From: CAIWHR01 sp963724975
Lineage (GTDB): Bacteria; Pseudomonadota; Gammaproteobacteria; Burkholderiales; Casimicrobiaceae
Direction: 5' to 3'
DNA length: 64,000 nucleotides
Assembly (NCBI GenBank): GCA_963724975.1
Contig: CAVRXB010000005.1
Coordinates: 1,054,001 to 1,118,000, forward strand
Positions within the stretch are counted from its first letter, which is position 1. Each line of letters begins with the position of its first letter. The notes under the pieces are model-generated. The model saw nothing but the letters and a program-made list of their open reading frames with translations, was not told the origin of the DNA and did no database searches. The translations under genes and the position numbers were made by a program. Shown here in pieces: positions 35,831 to 44,597 of the stretch.

Positions 35831-37144
35831 CTACATCTCCTTCCCGCAGTCGCGAGGCGTGATCTTCTTTTCCGCCGCGTACTTGCCCGCCGTTTCCTCG
35901 ACCATCTTGCGGACGAACTCCCGGTCACCAGCCATGAACGGCGCCACCTGCTTGAAGCCGCTGCCGTCCCACATCTGGAACTTCACCATGCCCGAGCCCT
36001 CGTGATCGGCGCAGCTCGTTTTGATGGGCGGAAAGAGTCCCGGTGCGCCAATTTCCTTGATGCGGGCTTCGGTGAGGTTCAAATGCTCGAAGCCCCAGCG
36101 CAGCTGCTCCGGCGTCATGACCTTGCCCTTTCCGAACTTCGCTTGTGCGACGCGAAGCGCTTCGACGACGATCATCCCGTAGACAACGCCGCGCGTGTAC
36201 ATGACGTTACCGAGCCGTGAGGGATCTTCGAGGTTGCCTTTGCCGGCGCCATACACCTTGCTCTTGATATCCTGCATGACCGGAAACCCTGTTCCCGATG
36301 CGGTGAACGATGCGCTGACGTAACCCTTGGCGGCGTCGGCCGCAGGGATCACGTCCTCTTCCGAACCGGCCCACCAGACGCCGAGCAATTTCTCCCTCGG
36401 ATAGCCGGTCTTCGCTGCGGTCTTGAGCGCCACGGTGCTCATCACCCCGTACGTCCACACGATCACGAAGTCGGGCTTGGCCTGGCGGATCTGCAGCCAT
36501 TGCGATTCCTGCGTTTGCCCGGGTGGCGTGACCGGGATCTTCAGCACGTCGAAGCCGAGCTTCGCGCCGAGCGCGTCGAGCACGGGAATGGGTTCCTTGC
36601 CGTACGCCGAGTCATGATAGAGAAACGCGATCTTCTTCCCTTTGAGATTGGCGGCGCCGCCCACCTTCTGGCTGAGATACGCGATCATCGCCGCCATCTG
36701 GTCCCAATACGTGGTGCCAAGCGGGAAGACCCAGTCGTAGATGCGTCCATCGGCAGAGCTCGCGAGCCCGTATCCGAACGTGGTCATCGGAATCTTGTCC
36801 TGGGCGACGCGATCGAAGAGGCCGTAGGCGATACCGGTTGACAGGGGCTCGACGGTCGTCGCGCCGCCGTTCTTCTTCTTGAGTCGCTCGTAGCACTCGA
36901 CACCTTTCGAGGCGTTGTATTCGGTCTCGCACTCCTCCCAGAGGAGCTTCACGCCGTTGACGCCGCCGGTCATGTTGACGAGCGTCCAGTAATCGATGGC
37001 GCCCCCGTAATAGCCGGAGCCGCCGGCAGCGTACGGCCCGACGCGATAGGACAGTACGGGCAGGTACTGTTCGTTCTGCGCCATCGCGGTCGATGCCGCT
37101 GCAAGCAGCGCGATGCCCAATAAGCCAGACCAGACTGATTTCAT
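35831..37144 (-). CDS. livK: ABC transporter periplasmic substrate-binding protein (Liv family)
   Basis: A 437-residue receptor with a signal peptide (MKSVWSGLLGIALLAAASTAMAQ) and a type I periplasmic-binding fold. SYRVGPYAAGGSGYYGGAIDYWTLVNMTGG at the start and CYERLKKKNGGATTVEPLSTG are characteristic of the larger Liv-type receptors that usually bind aromatic or organic acids rather than Leu/Ile/Val. ATG 37144 is preceded by GGAGGAG; the longer open frame upstream is not signal-like. Confidence 0.9.
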   Translation of the reverse strand: MKSVWSGLLGIALLAAASTAMAQNEQYLPVLSYRVGPYAAGGSGYYGGAIDYWTLVNMTGGVNGVKLLWEECETEYNASKGVECYERLKKKNGGATTVEPLSTGIAYGLFDRVAQDKIPMTTFGYGLASSADGRIYDWVFPLGTTYWDQMAAMIAYLSQKVGGAANLKGKKIAFLYHDSAYGKEPIPVLDALGAKLGFDVLKIPVTPPGQTQESQWLQIRQAKPDFVIVWTYGVMSTVALKTAAKTGYPREKLLGVWWAGSEEDVIPAADAAKGYVSASFTASGTGFPVMQDIKSKVYGAGKGNLEDPSRLGNVMYTRGVVYGMIVVEALRVAQAKFGKGKVMTPEQLRWGFEHLNLTEARIKEIGAPGLFPPIKTSCADHEGSGMVKFQMWDGSGFKQVAPFMAGDREFVRKMVEETAGKYAAEKKITPRDCGKEM

Positions 37145-37262
37145 GTTGCTCCTCCTTGCAAGATTGCAAAAACGGTAACCGCCGGATGCCGCATGAGCCG
37201 GCCCGCTTACCTCAATGGTACCTCTCCGGGCGCCTTGCATTACGAATACGTGCCATACGCGG

Positions 37263-38339
37263 TCAATGGGGAAAAGGCCACAGCCGAAGCTTTTCCTTTC
37301 CGATTTGCCAGAGGCGCGCGAGCCCATGCGGCTCGACGATCAGGAAAAAAATGATAAGACCGCCGAACACCATCAGCTCGAGGTTCGAAATCGCGCTCTC
37401 CGGAATATGCAGCCCGAGCGTTTTGTCGAGATAGCGCACCGTGACGCTGAGCAGTACGGGAACGACGGTGACGAATGCGGCACCTAGAAACGACCCCAGC
37501 ACCGATCCGACGCCACCGATGATGACCATGAACAGGATCCGGAACGAGAGGTCGAGGCTGTAGGCTTCGGGTTCGACGGTGCCAAGATACGCATAGGCGA
37601 AAAGTGCGCCTGCGACGCCGCAATAGAACGAGCTCACGGCAAAGGCGAGAAGCTTGGTCCGCAAGAGCCGGATGCCGATCACTTCCGCCGCAACGTCCAT
37701 GTCGCGCACGGCCATCCACGATCGCCCGATGTTGCCGCGCGCCATGTTCTTCGCCGCGAGCGCCATCACCGCGACGATCGACAGTACCAGCAGATACTTC
37801 GCCGCCGGCGTATCGAATTCGTAGCCCAGGATGACAATCTTCTGCGCGGTGATCACGCCCGACGAACTGTAGTTCGTGACCCAGCCGACTTTGGTCAGGA
37901 ACCAGACAATGAAGAATTGGGCAGCGAGTGTTGCCACCGCGAGATAGAACCCGCGAATGCGCAGGCTCGGCAACCCGAACACGATGCCCACCAGCGCCGC
38001 GACAACGCCGCCGCCGATGAACGCGGCGATGATCGGCATCTCCGGCACGCGCAGCATGAAGTTGTACGATGCGAACGCCCCCACCGCCATGAATGCCGCG
38101 GTGCCCAGCGAGAGCTGGCCCGCGTAGCCGGTGAGGATATTGAGACCGAGCGTCGCAAGCGAGAGAATCAAAAACGGTATCAGTATCCCGGTGAACGCGT
38201 ACGGCGTTGCAAAAAGCGGGATCAACACGAATGCGACAACGACAATGGCCGCCACCGCGAACCGGTCCTGCCGGATCGGGAAGATTGCGGAATCCGCCTG
38301 GTAAGTGGCCTTGAACTGGCCTGCTTCTCGGTAGAGCAT
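37263..38339 (-). CDS. livM: Branched-chain amino acid-type ABC permease LivM
   Basis: A 358-residue inner-membrane permease, with the LivM signature region LTGYAGQLSLGTAAFMAVGAFASYNFML and the cytoplasmic coupling loop NMARGNIGRSWMAVRDMDVAAEVIGI, and about ten hydrophobic helices. It lies 6 bases after livH and 118 bases before livK; the wider gap suggests room for a separate signal or processing site before livK. Confidence 0.93.
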   Translation of the reverse strand: MLYREAGQFKATYQADSAIFPIRQDRFAVAAIVVVAFVLIPLFATPYAFTGILIPFLILSLATLGLNILTGYAGQLSLGTAAFMAVGAFASYNFMLRVPEMPIIAAFIGGGVVAALVGIVFGLPSLRIRGFYLAVATLAAQFFIVWFLTKVGWVTNYSSSGVITAQKIVILGYEFDTPAAKYLLVLSIVAVMALAAKNMARGNIGRSWMAVRDMDVAAEVIGIRLLRTKLLAFAVSSFYCGVAGALFAYAYLGTVEPEAYSLDLSFRILFMVIIGGVGSVLGSFLGAAFVTVVPVLLSVTVRYLDKTLGLHIPESAISNLELMVFGGLIIFFLIVEPHGLARLWQIGKEKLRLWPFPH

Positions 38340-38345
38340 CGGCGG

Positions 38346-39239
38346 TCAGATCCGGCGAATGATCTTCTCGCCGAACAGGCCTTCGGGCCGGATCAGCAGG
38401 AAAACGAGCGCGAGCACGTACGGGAACCAGCCTTCGATGCCCCCGCCGACAAACGGGCCCAGGTAGACCTCGGCAAGCTTTTCGGTCGCGCCGATGATGA
38501 GACCGCCGACGATCGCGCCGGGAATCGACTCGAAACCGCCCAGGATCAGAACCGGCAACGCCTTCAGCGCGACAAACGTCAGTGCAAACTGGACGCCGTT
38601 GCGCGCGCCCCAAAGCAAGCCCGCGACCAGGGCGACGCCCCCGGCGACACCCCAGACGATGCCCCAGATTTGCTGCAGAGGGATGCCGACCGCGAGGGCG
38701 GCCTGATGGTCGTCGGCGACCGCGCGCAGAGCGCGACCGATTCGCGTTCGATTGAAGAAGAGCGCAAGCGACGTGACGAGAATCGCGGCAACGCCAGCCG
38801 CCGCGACGTCGAACTTCGATACGTTCATTCCCGTCGAATCGGACAGCCACTGCATCGGCTCGTCCTGCAGTCCGAGATCGAGGCCGCGCACGCCGGCGCC
38901 CCAGACTATCTGCGCGAGACCCTCGATGAAAAATGAGAGACCGATCGTCGCCATGAACAGCGCGATCTGCGGCTGGTTGACGAGCGGACGCAGCACGACG
39001 CGCTCGATGGCGAGGGCGAGCACGACCATCACCGCCAGCGTCAGCGGCAGCGACCCCCACGGCGGAAGCCCGAGCTCGAGCAGGCCGACGTAGGTCAGTG
39101 CGGCAAAGAACACCATCGCGCCCTGCGCGAAGTTGAACACGCCGGATGCCTTGTAGATCAGCACGAAGCCTAGCGCGACGAGCGAGTACATCACGCCCGA
39201 GAGGAGACCGCCGATCAGGACTTCGAAGAAAAATGACAT
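38346..39239 (-). CDS. livH: Branched-chain amino acid-type ABC permease LivH
   Basis: A 297-residue permease with the LivH N-terminal pattern GGLLSGVMYSLVALGFVLIYKASGVFNFAQGAMVFFAALTYV and the coupling region RIGRALRAVADDHQAALAVGI, plus GGFESIPGAIVGGLIIGATEKL near the C terminus. It forms the channel with LivM. Its start is 6 bases after the livG stop. Confidence 0.93.
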   Translation of the reverse strand: MSFFFEVLIGGLLSGVMYSLVALGFVLIYKASGVFNFAQGAMVFFAALTYVGLLELGLPPWGSLPLTLAVMVVLALAIERVVLRPLVNQPQIALFMATIGLSFFIEGLAQIVWGAGVRGLDLGLQDEPMQWLSDSTGMNVSKFDVAAAGVAAILVTSLALFFNRTRIGRALRAVADDHQAALAVGIPLQQIWGIVWGVAGGVALVAGLLWGARNGVQFALTFVALKALPVLILGGFESIPGAIVGGLIIGATEKLAEVYLGPFVGGGIEGWFPYVLALVFLLIRPEGLFGEKIIRRI

Positions 39240-39245
39240 GTCAGC

Positions 39246-40037
39246 TCAGTGCGCGACGCCCAGGTACGCGTCGATGACGGCCTTGTTGGCGCGGATTTCG
39301 TTCGGCGGCCCGTCGCCGATCTTCTTGCCATAGTCCAGCACCACGACGCGGTCCGAGATGTCCATCACGACGCCCATGTCGTGCTCGATCAGAACGATCG
39401 TTGTGCCAAATTGCTCGTTGACGTCGAGCACGAAGCGGCACATGTCCTGCTTTTCCTCTACATTCATGCCGGCCATGGGCTCGTCCAGCAGCAGCATCGA
39501 CGGCTCGGCAGCGAGTGCGCGCGCGAGCTCGACGCGCTTTTGCAGGCCGTACGGGAGACGTCCCACCGGCGTCTTGCGAATGTGCTGGATTTCGAGGAAG
39601 TCGATCACTTCCTCGACCTTGCGGCGGTTGTCGAGCTCTTCGCGCCGCGCGCGCCCCACCCAGATCGCCTGCTCCACGAGACTCGCCGTCATCTTGAGAT
39701 TACGCCCGGTCATGACGTTGTCCAGAACGGACATGCCCTTGAAAAGCGCGATGTTCTGGAACGTGCGCGCGATACCCTGTGCGGCCGCCTGGTGCGGGTC
39801 CATGTCGCGCCGCACGTTACCGCGAAAAGTGATGGTTCCCTGCTGCGGATGGTAGACGCCGTTGATGACGTTCAACATCGAGCTCTTGCCGGCGCCATTG
39901 GGCCCGATGATCGCGCGGATCTCGTGCTCGCGGACGTCAAATGTGATGTCGGTCAGCGCCCGCACCCCGCCGAATGACAGCGAGATGTTGTCGAGCTTCA
40001 GGACCACGTCTCCGATCGTGCGTTCGCCGGTCGTCAT
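39246..40037 (-). CDS. livG: Branched-chain amino acid-type ABC transporter ATPase LivG
   Basis: A 263-residue ATPase: Walker A GPNGAGKSS, signature LPYGLQKRVELARAL (replacing LSGGQ, as usual for LivG), Walker B MLLLDEPMAGMN, and the C-terminal VVVLDYGKKIGDGPPNEIRAN segment. It abuts the ligase stop directly and begins the liv block on the minus strand. Confidence 0.94.
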   Translation of the reverse strand: MTTGERTIGDVVLKLDNISLSFGGVRALTDITFDVREHEIRAIIGPNGAGKSSMLNVINGVYHPQQGTITFRGNVRRDMDPHQAAAQGIARTFQNIALFKGMSVLDNVMTGRNLKMTASLVEQAIWVGRARREELDNRRKVEEVIDFLEIQHIRKTPVGRLPYGLQKRVELARALAAEPSMLLLDEPMAGMNVEEKQDMCRFVLDVNEQFGTTIVLIEHDMGVVMDISDRVVVLDYGKKIGDGPPNEIRANKAVIDAYLGVAH

Positions 40038-41996
40038 CTAGGCCACGCCCTGAGCGGCTGCGGCGGCAAACGCCTTCGCCTTCTCGATCCTGAGGTCGGC
40101 CGCGACCATGCCGGTGCGGCCATCCTCGAATTTCACCTGCGTCTCGATGTGCTGAACCGACTTGCCGCCATACAAAGCGTCGATCAGCACTGCGTATTTC
40201 TCGGCGACGAAGCCGCGCCGGACCTTGCGCGTGCGCGTCAGCTCGTCGTCGTCGGGATCGAGCTCCTTGTGCAGGACGAGAAAGCGATGGATCTGCGAGG
40301 CGGCAAGCGCGCCCTCATGCGCGAGCTCGGCGTTGACCTTTTCGACGCATTCGCGAATCAGCTGGATGACTTCGGGTTTCTGCGCAAGATCGGTGTAGCC
40401 CGAGTAGGCGATATTGCGGCGCTCCGCCCAGTTGCCGACCGACCCCATGTCGATATTGACGAACGCGCACACGTCGTCGCGTCCATTGCCGAAGGCGACC
40501 GCCTCCTTGATATGCGGAAAGAACTTGAGCTTGTTTTCAATGTAGTTCGGCGCGAACATCGCGCCGCTCGCCATCTTGCCGACGTCCTTGGCTCGGTCGA
40601 TGATCTTGAGTTGCCCGTCATCGACAATCACGCCGGCGTCCCCGGTGCGGAAATAGCCGTCGGAATCGATCGACTCGGCGGTCGCGTCCGGTCGCTTGTA
40701 GTACTCCTTCAGAAGCATCGGACCGCGCACCAGCACTTCGCCGTTGTCGGCAATCTTCAGCTCGACGCCGGGTGCCGGCTTGCCGACGCAGTCGAAGCGG
40801 ATCTCGCCGTCCGGCTGCAGGCACACGTAGGCGCACGTCTCGGTGGAGCCGTAGAGCTGCTTCAGGTTGATGCCGATCGAGCGGTAGAAGCGGAAGAGAT
40901 CGGGTCCGATGGCAGCACCCGCCGTGTACGCGATGCGAATTCGGCTCATGCCGAGGACGTTGCGTAGCGGGCCATACATGAGGATATTGCCGAGCGCGTA
41001 CTGCAATCGATCGGACATCGGTACCGGCTTGCCATCGAGGATCTCGGCGCCGCAGCGGCGGGCGACCGCCATGAAATGATGGAACGCGCCTCGCTTGATC
41101 GCGCTTGCATCCTCCATCCGGATCATCACCTGCGTGAGCAGATTCTCGAACACGCGCGGCGGCGCGAAATAGTAGGTCGGACCGATCTCGCGCAAGTCGG
41201 TCATCACCGTATCGCCGGACTCGGGGCAGTTGATCGTGAAACCGGCGACCATCCACTGCGCGAGCGAGAACAGGTGATCGCCGACCCAGGCCATCGGCAG
41301 ATACGACAGGATGCTGTCGTCCGCGGTCAGCTTGTCGAACGTGCAGCCGCCCCGCGCCGACGCGACGAACGCCGAATGGGTCTGGCACACACCCTTGGGC
41401 TTGCCGGTGGTGCCGGACGTGTAAAGCATGACCGATACGTCGCCAGGCACGCCGCGTTCGATCTCGCCCTCGTACCAACCAGGGTGCGCACGGTCGAACT
41501 CGCGACCGATCTCCTGCAGCTGCTCGAAGCTCGTGATGTTCTCGTAGTTGCGGAGGCCGCGTGGATCGTCGTAGTAAATGTGCCGGAGCGACGGGACCTG
41601 CGGGACGGCCTCCAGCATCTTGTCGACCTGCTCCTGGTCCTCGACGATCGCGTAGCTGATTTCCGCGTCCATCAGCACGAACACGAACTCGGCGGCGGGC
41701 GCGTCCTGGTACATCGGAACCGGGATGCCGCCCAGCGCTTGCGCCGCGAGCATCGACCAATAGAGGCGCGGGCGGTTGTCGCCGATGATCGCGAGATGCA
41801 TCCCGCGGCGAAATCCCTGGGCCGCCAGTCCACACGCGAGCGCGCGCACCTCGTCGGCGACCTGGCCCCAGCTCCAGGTTTGCCATATGCCGAGGTCTTT
41901 CTCGCGGCAGGCGGGATGCGCCGGACGCTCCCGCGCGTGCTGCAGCAGAAGACGCGGAAACGTATCCGACCCGGATTGCGCGGACGGATCTGCCAA
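40038..41996 (-). CDS. Long-chain-type acyl-CoA synthetase (AMP-forming)
   Basis: A 652-residue adenylate-forming ligase that activates a carboxylic acid to its CoA thioester. The P-loop is LYTSGTTGKPKGV, the adenine motif QLYGSTET, the ATP-ribose motif YFRTGDAG and the hinge IIDRAKDVGKMASGAMFAPNYIEN. Being immediately upstream of livGHMKF, with a zero-base gap to livG, it probably activates whatever that importer brings in, such as an aromatic or branched acid. Its large size matches bacterial long-chain or aryl ligases of this cluster type. Confidence 0.92.
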   Translation of the reverse strand: MADPSAQSGSDTFPRLLLQHARERPAHPACREKDLGIWQTWSWGQVADEVRALACGLAAQGFRRGMHLAIIGDNRPRLYWSMLAAQALGGIPVPMYQDAPAAEFVFVLMDAEISYAIVEDQEQVDKMLEAVPQVPSLRHIYYDDPRGLRNYENITSFEQLQEIGREFDRAHPGWYEGEIERGVPGDVSVMLYTSGTTGKPKGVCQTHSAFVASARGGCTFDKLTADDSILSYLPMAWVGDHLFSLAQWMVAGFTINCPESGDTVMTDLREIGPTYYFAPPRVFENLLTQVMIRMEDASAIKRGAFHHFMAVARRCGAEILDGKPVPMSDRLQYALGNILMYGPLRNVLGMSRIRIAYTAGAAIGPDLFRFYRSIGINLKQLYGSTETCAYVCLQPDGEIRFDCVGKPAPGVELKIADNGEVLVRGPMLLKEYYKRPDATAESIDSDGYFRTGDAGVIVDDGQLKIIDRAKDVGKMASGAMFAPNYIENKLKFFPHIKEAVAFGNGRDDVCAFVNIDMGSVGNWAERRNIAYSGYTDLAQKPEVIQLIRECVEKVNAELAHEGALAASQIHRFLVLHKELDPDDDELTRTRKVRRGFVAEKYAVLIDALYGGKSVQHIETQVKFEDGRTGMVAADLRIEKAKAFAAAAAQGVA

Positions 41997-42078
41997 CGCT
42001 AAACCCTCCTAGGTGCGTACCGGCGGGACCGGACCCTTGAGCCCGGCGCTCGTTGGCACCGGGCAGTTCGATTATCGC

Positions 42079-42098
42079 GGCGATTCTATAGGATCGCC
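42079..42098. promoter_or_regulatory. 20-base near-palindrome in the divergent ligase/sulP gap
   Basis: GGCGATTCTATAGGATCGCC is self-complementary at 18 of 20 positions and lies in the 251-base region between the divergent ligase and SulP genes, 82 bases upstream of the ligase start. Its centre (CTATAG) could overlap a -10 element on either strand. It could be an operator; no regulator gene is adjacent. Confidence 0.35.
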
Positions 42099-42247
42099 GG
42101 AAGGGCCGATACAGCAGCTGCCTTCGCGCAATCCACGAACAGCAAACGTTGCGCGCATAATTGCATCCGTGGAACCCACGTTGTCGTTCGGGAAACCTTC
42201 GCCGCGCCGGCGCGCGGGCGGATTGCGCATCTGCGGGGTTTGACGAA

Positions 42248-44554
42248 ATGAGCGCGATCGCCCCTCCAAAGTCCGAGGGCGCCGCCTTCAACCGCACCGC
42301 GCCGGGCACCGCCTCTCCCGCCTCCATCGCAACGCCTGACGGGCCCGGCGCAGCCGACCTGCGCCGCACCTTTGCCGGCGCGATGGCGAGCGCCGCGACG
42401 AATCTCTGCCCCGCGCTCTCGCTCGGGATTCTCGCTTTCGCGCCGCTCGGGCCCGCCTATTACCACATCGGTGTCTACGCGGGTTTCGCTTCCGCCATCT
42501 GGGGCCATCTCGCCGCTGGATTGTTCGGTGGCGCTGCGCATCCGGGGAGCGGACCTCGCGCGGCCCCCACGCTGATCCTCGCAAGCCTCGTCGCGGTGCT
42601 CGCTGCGGACCCTGCGCTCGCACCCTCGTCGCCTCTAGGGGCGGGGCCGATCGTCGCCATCGCGGGTGCGACAGTGGTCCTGGCCGGCGTGCTGCAGATC
42701 GTTCTCGGCGCCTTTGGCGCGGGCAACTCGGCGCGCTTTGTTCCGTATCCGTTCGTCGCCGGCTTCATGTGCGGCGCATCGGCGCTCATCATCCTTGCTC
42801 AACTCGCGCCGCTCGCCGGTGTTTCGCGCACGGAGCTGGAACACGGCGCGGTCGCGGCGTGGGACGCATTGCAGCCGGCGACGCTCTTCGTGGGCATCAT
42901 GACAGCCGTGACGATCTGGGCGATCGGCGCACGTTGGAATCGGCTGCCGGCGCCGCTCCTCGGAATGATCGCCGCGACCCTTCTCTACTACGCTATCCAG
43001 TTTTTCCTTCCGGAAGCACGGCTGGGACCGGTTGTCGGCGTCGTTCCAGGCGGATTGCCGATCCCGACGGCGCTCATTCCGCTGGCGCAGGTGCCGTGGG
43101 ACATCGTCATGCGGCATGCGCCGATCATCCTGACGACCGCCGGCTTGATGGCGTTCATCGGCACCGTCGACGGCCTATTTGCGGCGGTCGCCATCGACAA
43201 CGCGACCGATGGGCGCCACAAGACACGGCGCGAGGTGGTCGCGCATGGCGTGGCGAACGTCGTATCGGGATTGTGCGGCGGCGTCCCGGTCGTGTTGTCG
43301 CGTTCGGTGGCGCTCGCAAGCTGGAACGCAGGCGGACGCTCGCGTCTTACGACTGTTCTTTCCGCCTCACTCCTTGCGCTCGTGCTGACGGCGGCGGGGC
43401 GACTGCTCGGTCTCGTGCCGATGACGGTCGTCGCCGGCCTCATGGTCACGGTCGGCTTTGCGCTGATCGACAACTGGACCACCGGGCTCGCCGGCCGTCT
43501 GCGGCGAAAGGGCGCATTGCGCGAGAGCGCGCTGCTTTGGAGCGTGGCGACCGTCGTGGTTGTCGCGTTCACCGAAGCGCTCTTCGGCTTCCAGTTGGCG
43601 ATCGCCGTCGGCTTTCAGCTGTCGGGTTTGTTGCTCTATCTCGGCATGAAGCGCTCGCTCGTGCGGAGCGTTGTCGACGGCAACGTGCGGCCATCGCGCC
43701 GGATCTGGGGTGGTGAAGATGCCATGCGCGTGCGGGCGGCGCGACAGCGTATCCGCGTTATCGAGCTCGAGGGCGCGCTCTTCTTCGCGAGCGCCGAGCG
43801 GTTGATCGAGCGCGTTGAACCGTTGGCCGGCGTCGCCGACGTCGTGATCCTCGACTTTCGCCGCGTCACCGTCATCGATGCAACCGGTGCGCTGCTGATC
43901 GAGAGTATCGCTCGCCGCCTCGCGTCGCGCGGAACCAAGGTGCTGCTGGCCGGCGTAACGCCACAGGGCCGGCATGGCGCGACGCTGATCGCGCACGATG
44001 CTTTCCGCGACGCCAGCTCACGGCTCTGGTTCCGCGATTCCGACCAGGCCGTGGAATGGGCAGAGCGCGCGATTCTCGATGCGCGCGGACTCACCGTGCA
44101 CACGGTCGTTCCGCTCGCCGCCTTTCCGCTGCTGGAAGGACTCACCGAGGCTGAGCTGAAGCGAATCGAGCATCATTTCGGGCGCCGCGATTGCGCCGAT
44201 GGCGAAGTGCTGTTCCAGGAGGGTGATCCGGGCGACCGGCTCTGCCTGCTCGCCCAGGGCGCGGTCGAGATCTCGATCATCGTGCCGGGCGGCGCGCGGG
44301 CGCGCATCGTGACCAATGCCGAGGGTTCGCTGTTCGGCGAGAACGCGCTACTCGACGGGCGGCCGCGCTCGGCGACGGCTCAAGCCGTGGGCGACACCGT
44401 CGTGTTCGAGCTCTCACGCGCAGCACTGGAAGAGATTGCGGCAGCCGAGCCGGAAATCATGATTCGCCTGATGACGAATCTGGCCAAGCTCCTGTCGATC
44501 CGCATGCGCGAGACCAATGAAATCCTGCGCCAGCTCGAAGACTCCCGCGGCTAG
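42248..44554 (+). CDS. SulP family anion transporter with STAS and cyclic-nucleotide-binding domains
   Basis: A 768-residue fusion. Residues about 40-470 are SulP membrane helices (FVPYPFVAGFMCGASALIILAQLAP, NVVSGLCGGVPVVLSRSVALASWNAGGRSRL); residues about 500-590 a STAS domain (IRVIELEGALFFASAERL, VTVIDATGALLIESIARRL); residues about 620-755 a cNMP-binding domain (VLFQEGDPGDRLCLLAQGAVEI, FGENALLDGRPRSATAQA, with the phosphate-loop Arg). It would move sulfate, bicarbonate or an organic anion, gated or tuned by a nucleotide. ATG 42248 matches the start of the family sequence. Confidence 0.92.
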   Translation: MSAIAPPKSEGAAFNRTAPGTASPASIATPDGPGAADLRRTFAGAMASAATNLCPALSLGILAFAPLGPAYYHIGVYAGFASAIWGHLAAGLFGGAAHPGSGPRAAPTLILASLVAVLAADPALAPSSPLGAGPIVAIAGATVVLAGVLQIVLGAFGAGNSARFVPYPFVAGFMCGASALIILAQLAPLAGVSRTELEHGAVAAWDALQPATLFVGIMTAVTIWAIGARWNRLPAPLLGMIAATLLYYAIQFFLPEARLGPVVGVVPGGLPIPTALIPLAQVPWDIVMRHAPIILTTAGLMAFIGTVDGLFAAVAIDNATDGRHKTRREVVAHGVANVVSGLCGGVPVVLSRSVALASWNAGGRSRLTTVLSASLLALVLTAAGRLLGLVPMTVVAGLMVTVGFALIDNWTTGLAGRLRRKGALRESALLWSVATVVVVAFTEALFGFQLAIAVGFQLSGLLLYLGMKRSLVRSVVDGNVRPSRRIWGGEDAMRVRAARQRIRVIELEGALFFASAERLIERVEPLAGVADVVILDFRRVTVIDATGALLIESIARRLASRGTKVLLAGVTPQGRHGATLIAHDAFRDASSRLWFRDSDQAVEWAERAILDARGLTVHTVVPLAAFPLLEGLTEAELKRIEHHFGRRDCADGEVLFQEGDPGDRLCLLAQGAVEISIIVPGGARARIVTNAEGSLFGENALLDGRPRSATAQAVGDTVVFELSRAALEEIAAAEPEIMIRLMTNLAKLLSIRMRETNEILRQLEDSRG

Positions 44555-44597
44555 GGCCTAACGTAATGCAGCGCTGGCTCGTCCGACCAAGCTCGTC

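Noticed and set aside
37240..39060. Long minus-strand frame of about 600 codons across livH and livM
   Set aside because: It runs over two well-formed permease genes in another phase, and is Arg/Gly-rich without any hydrophobic helix or motif.
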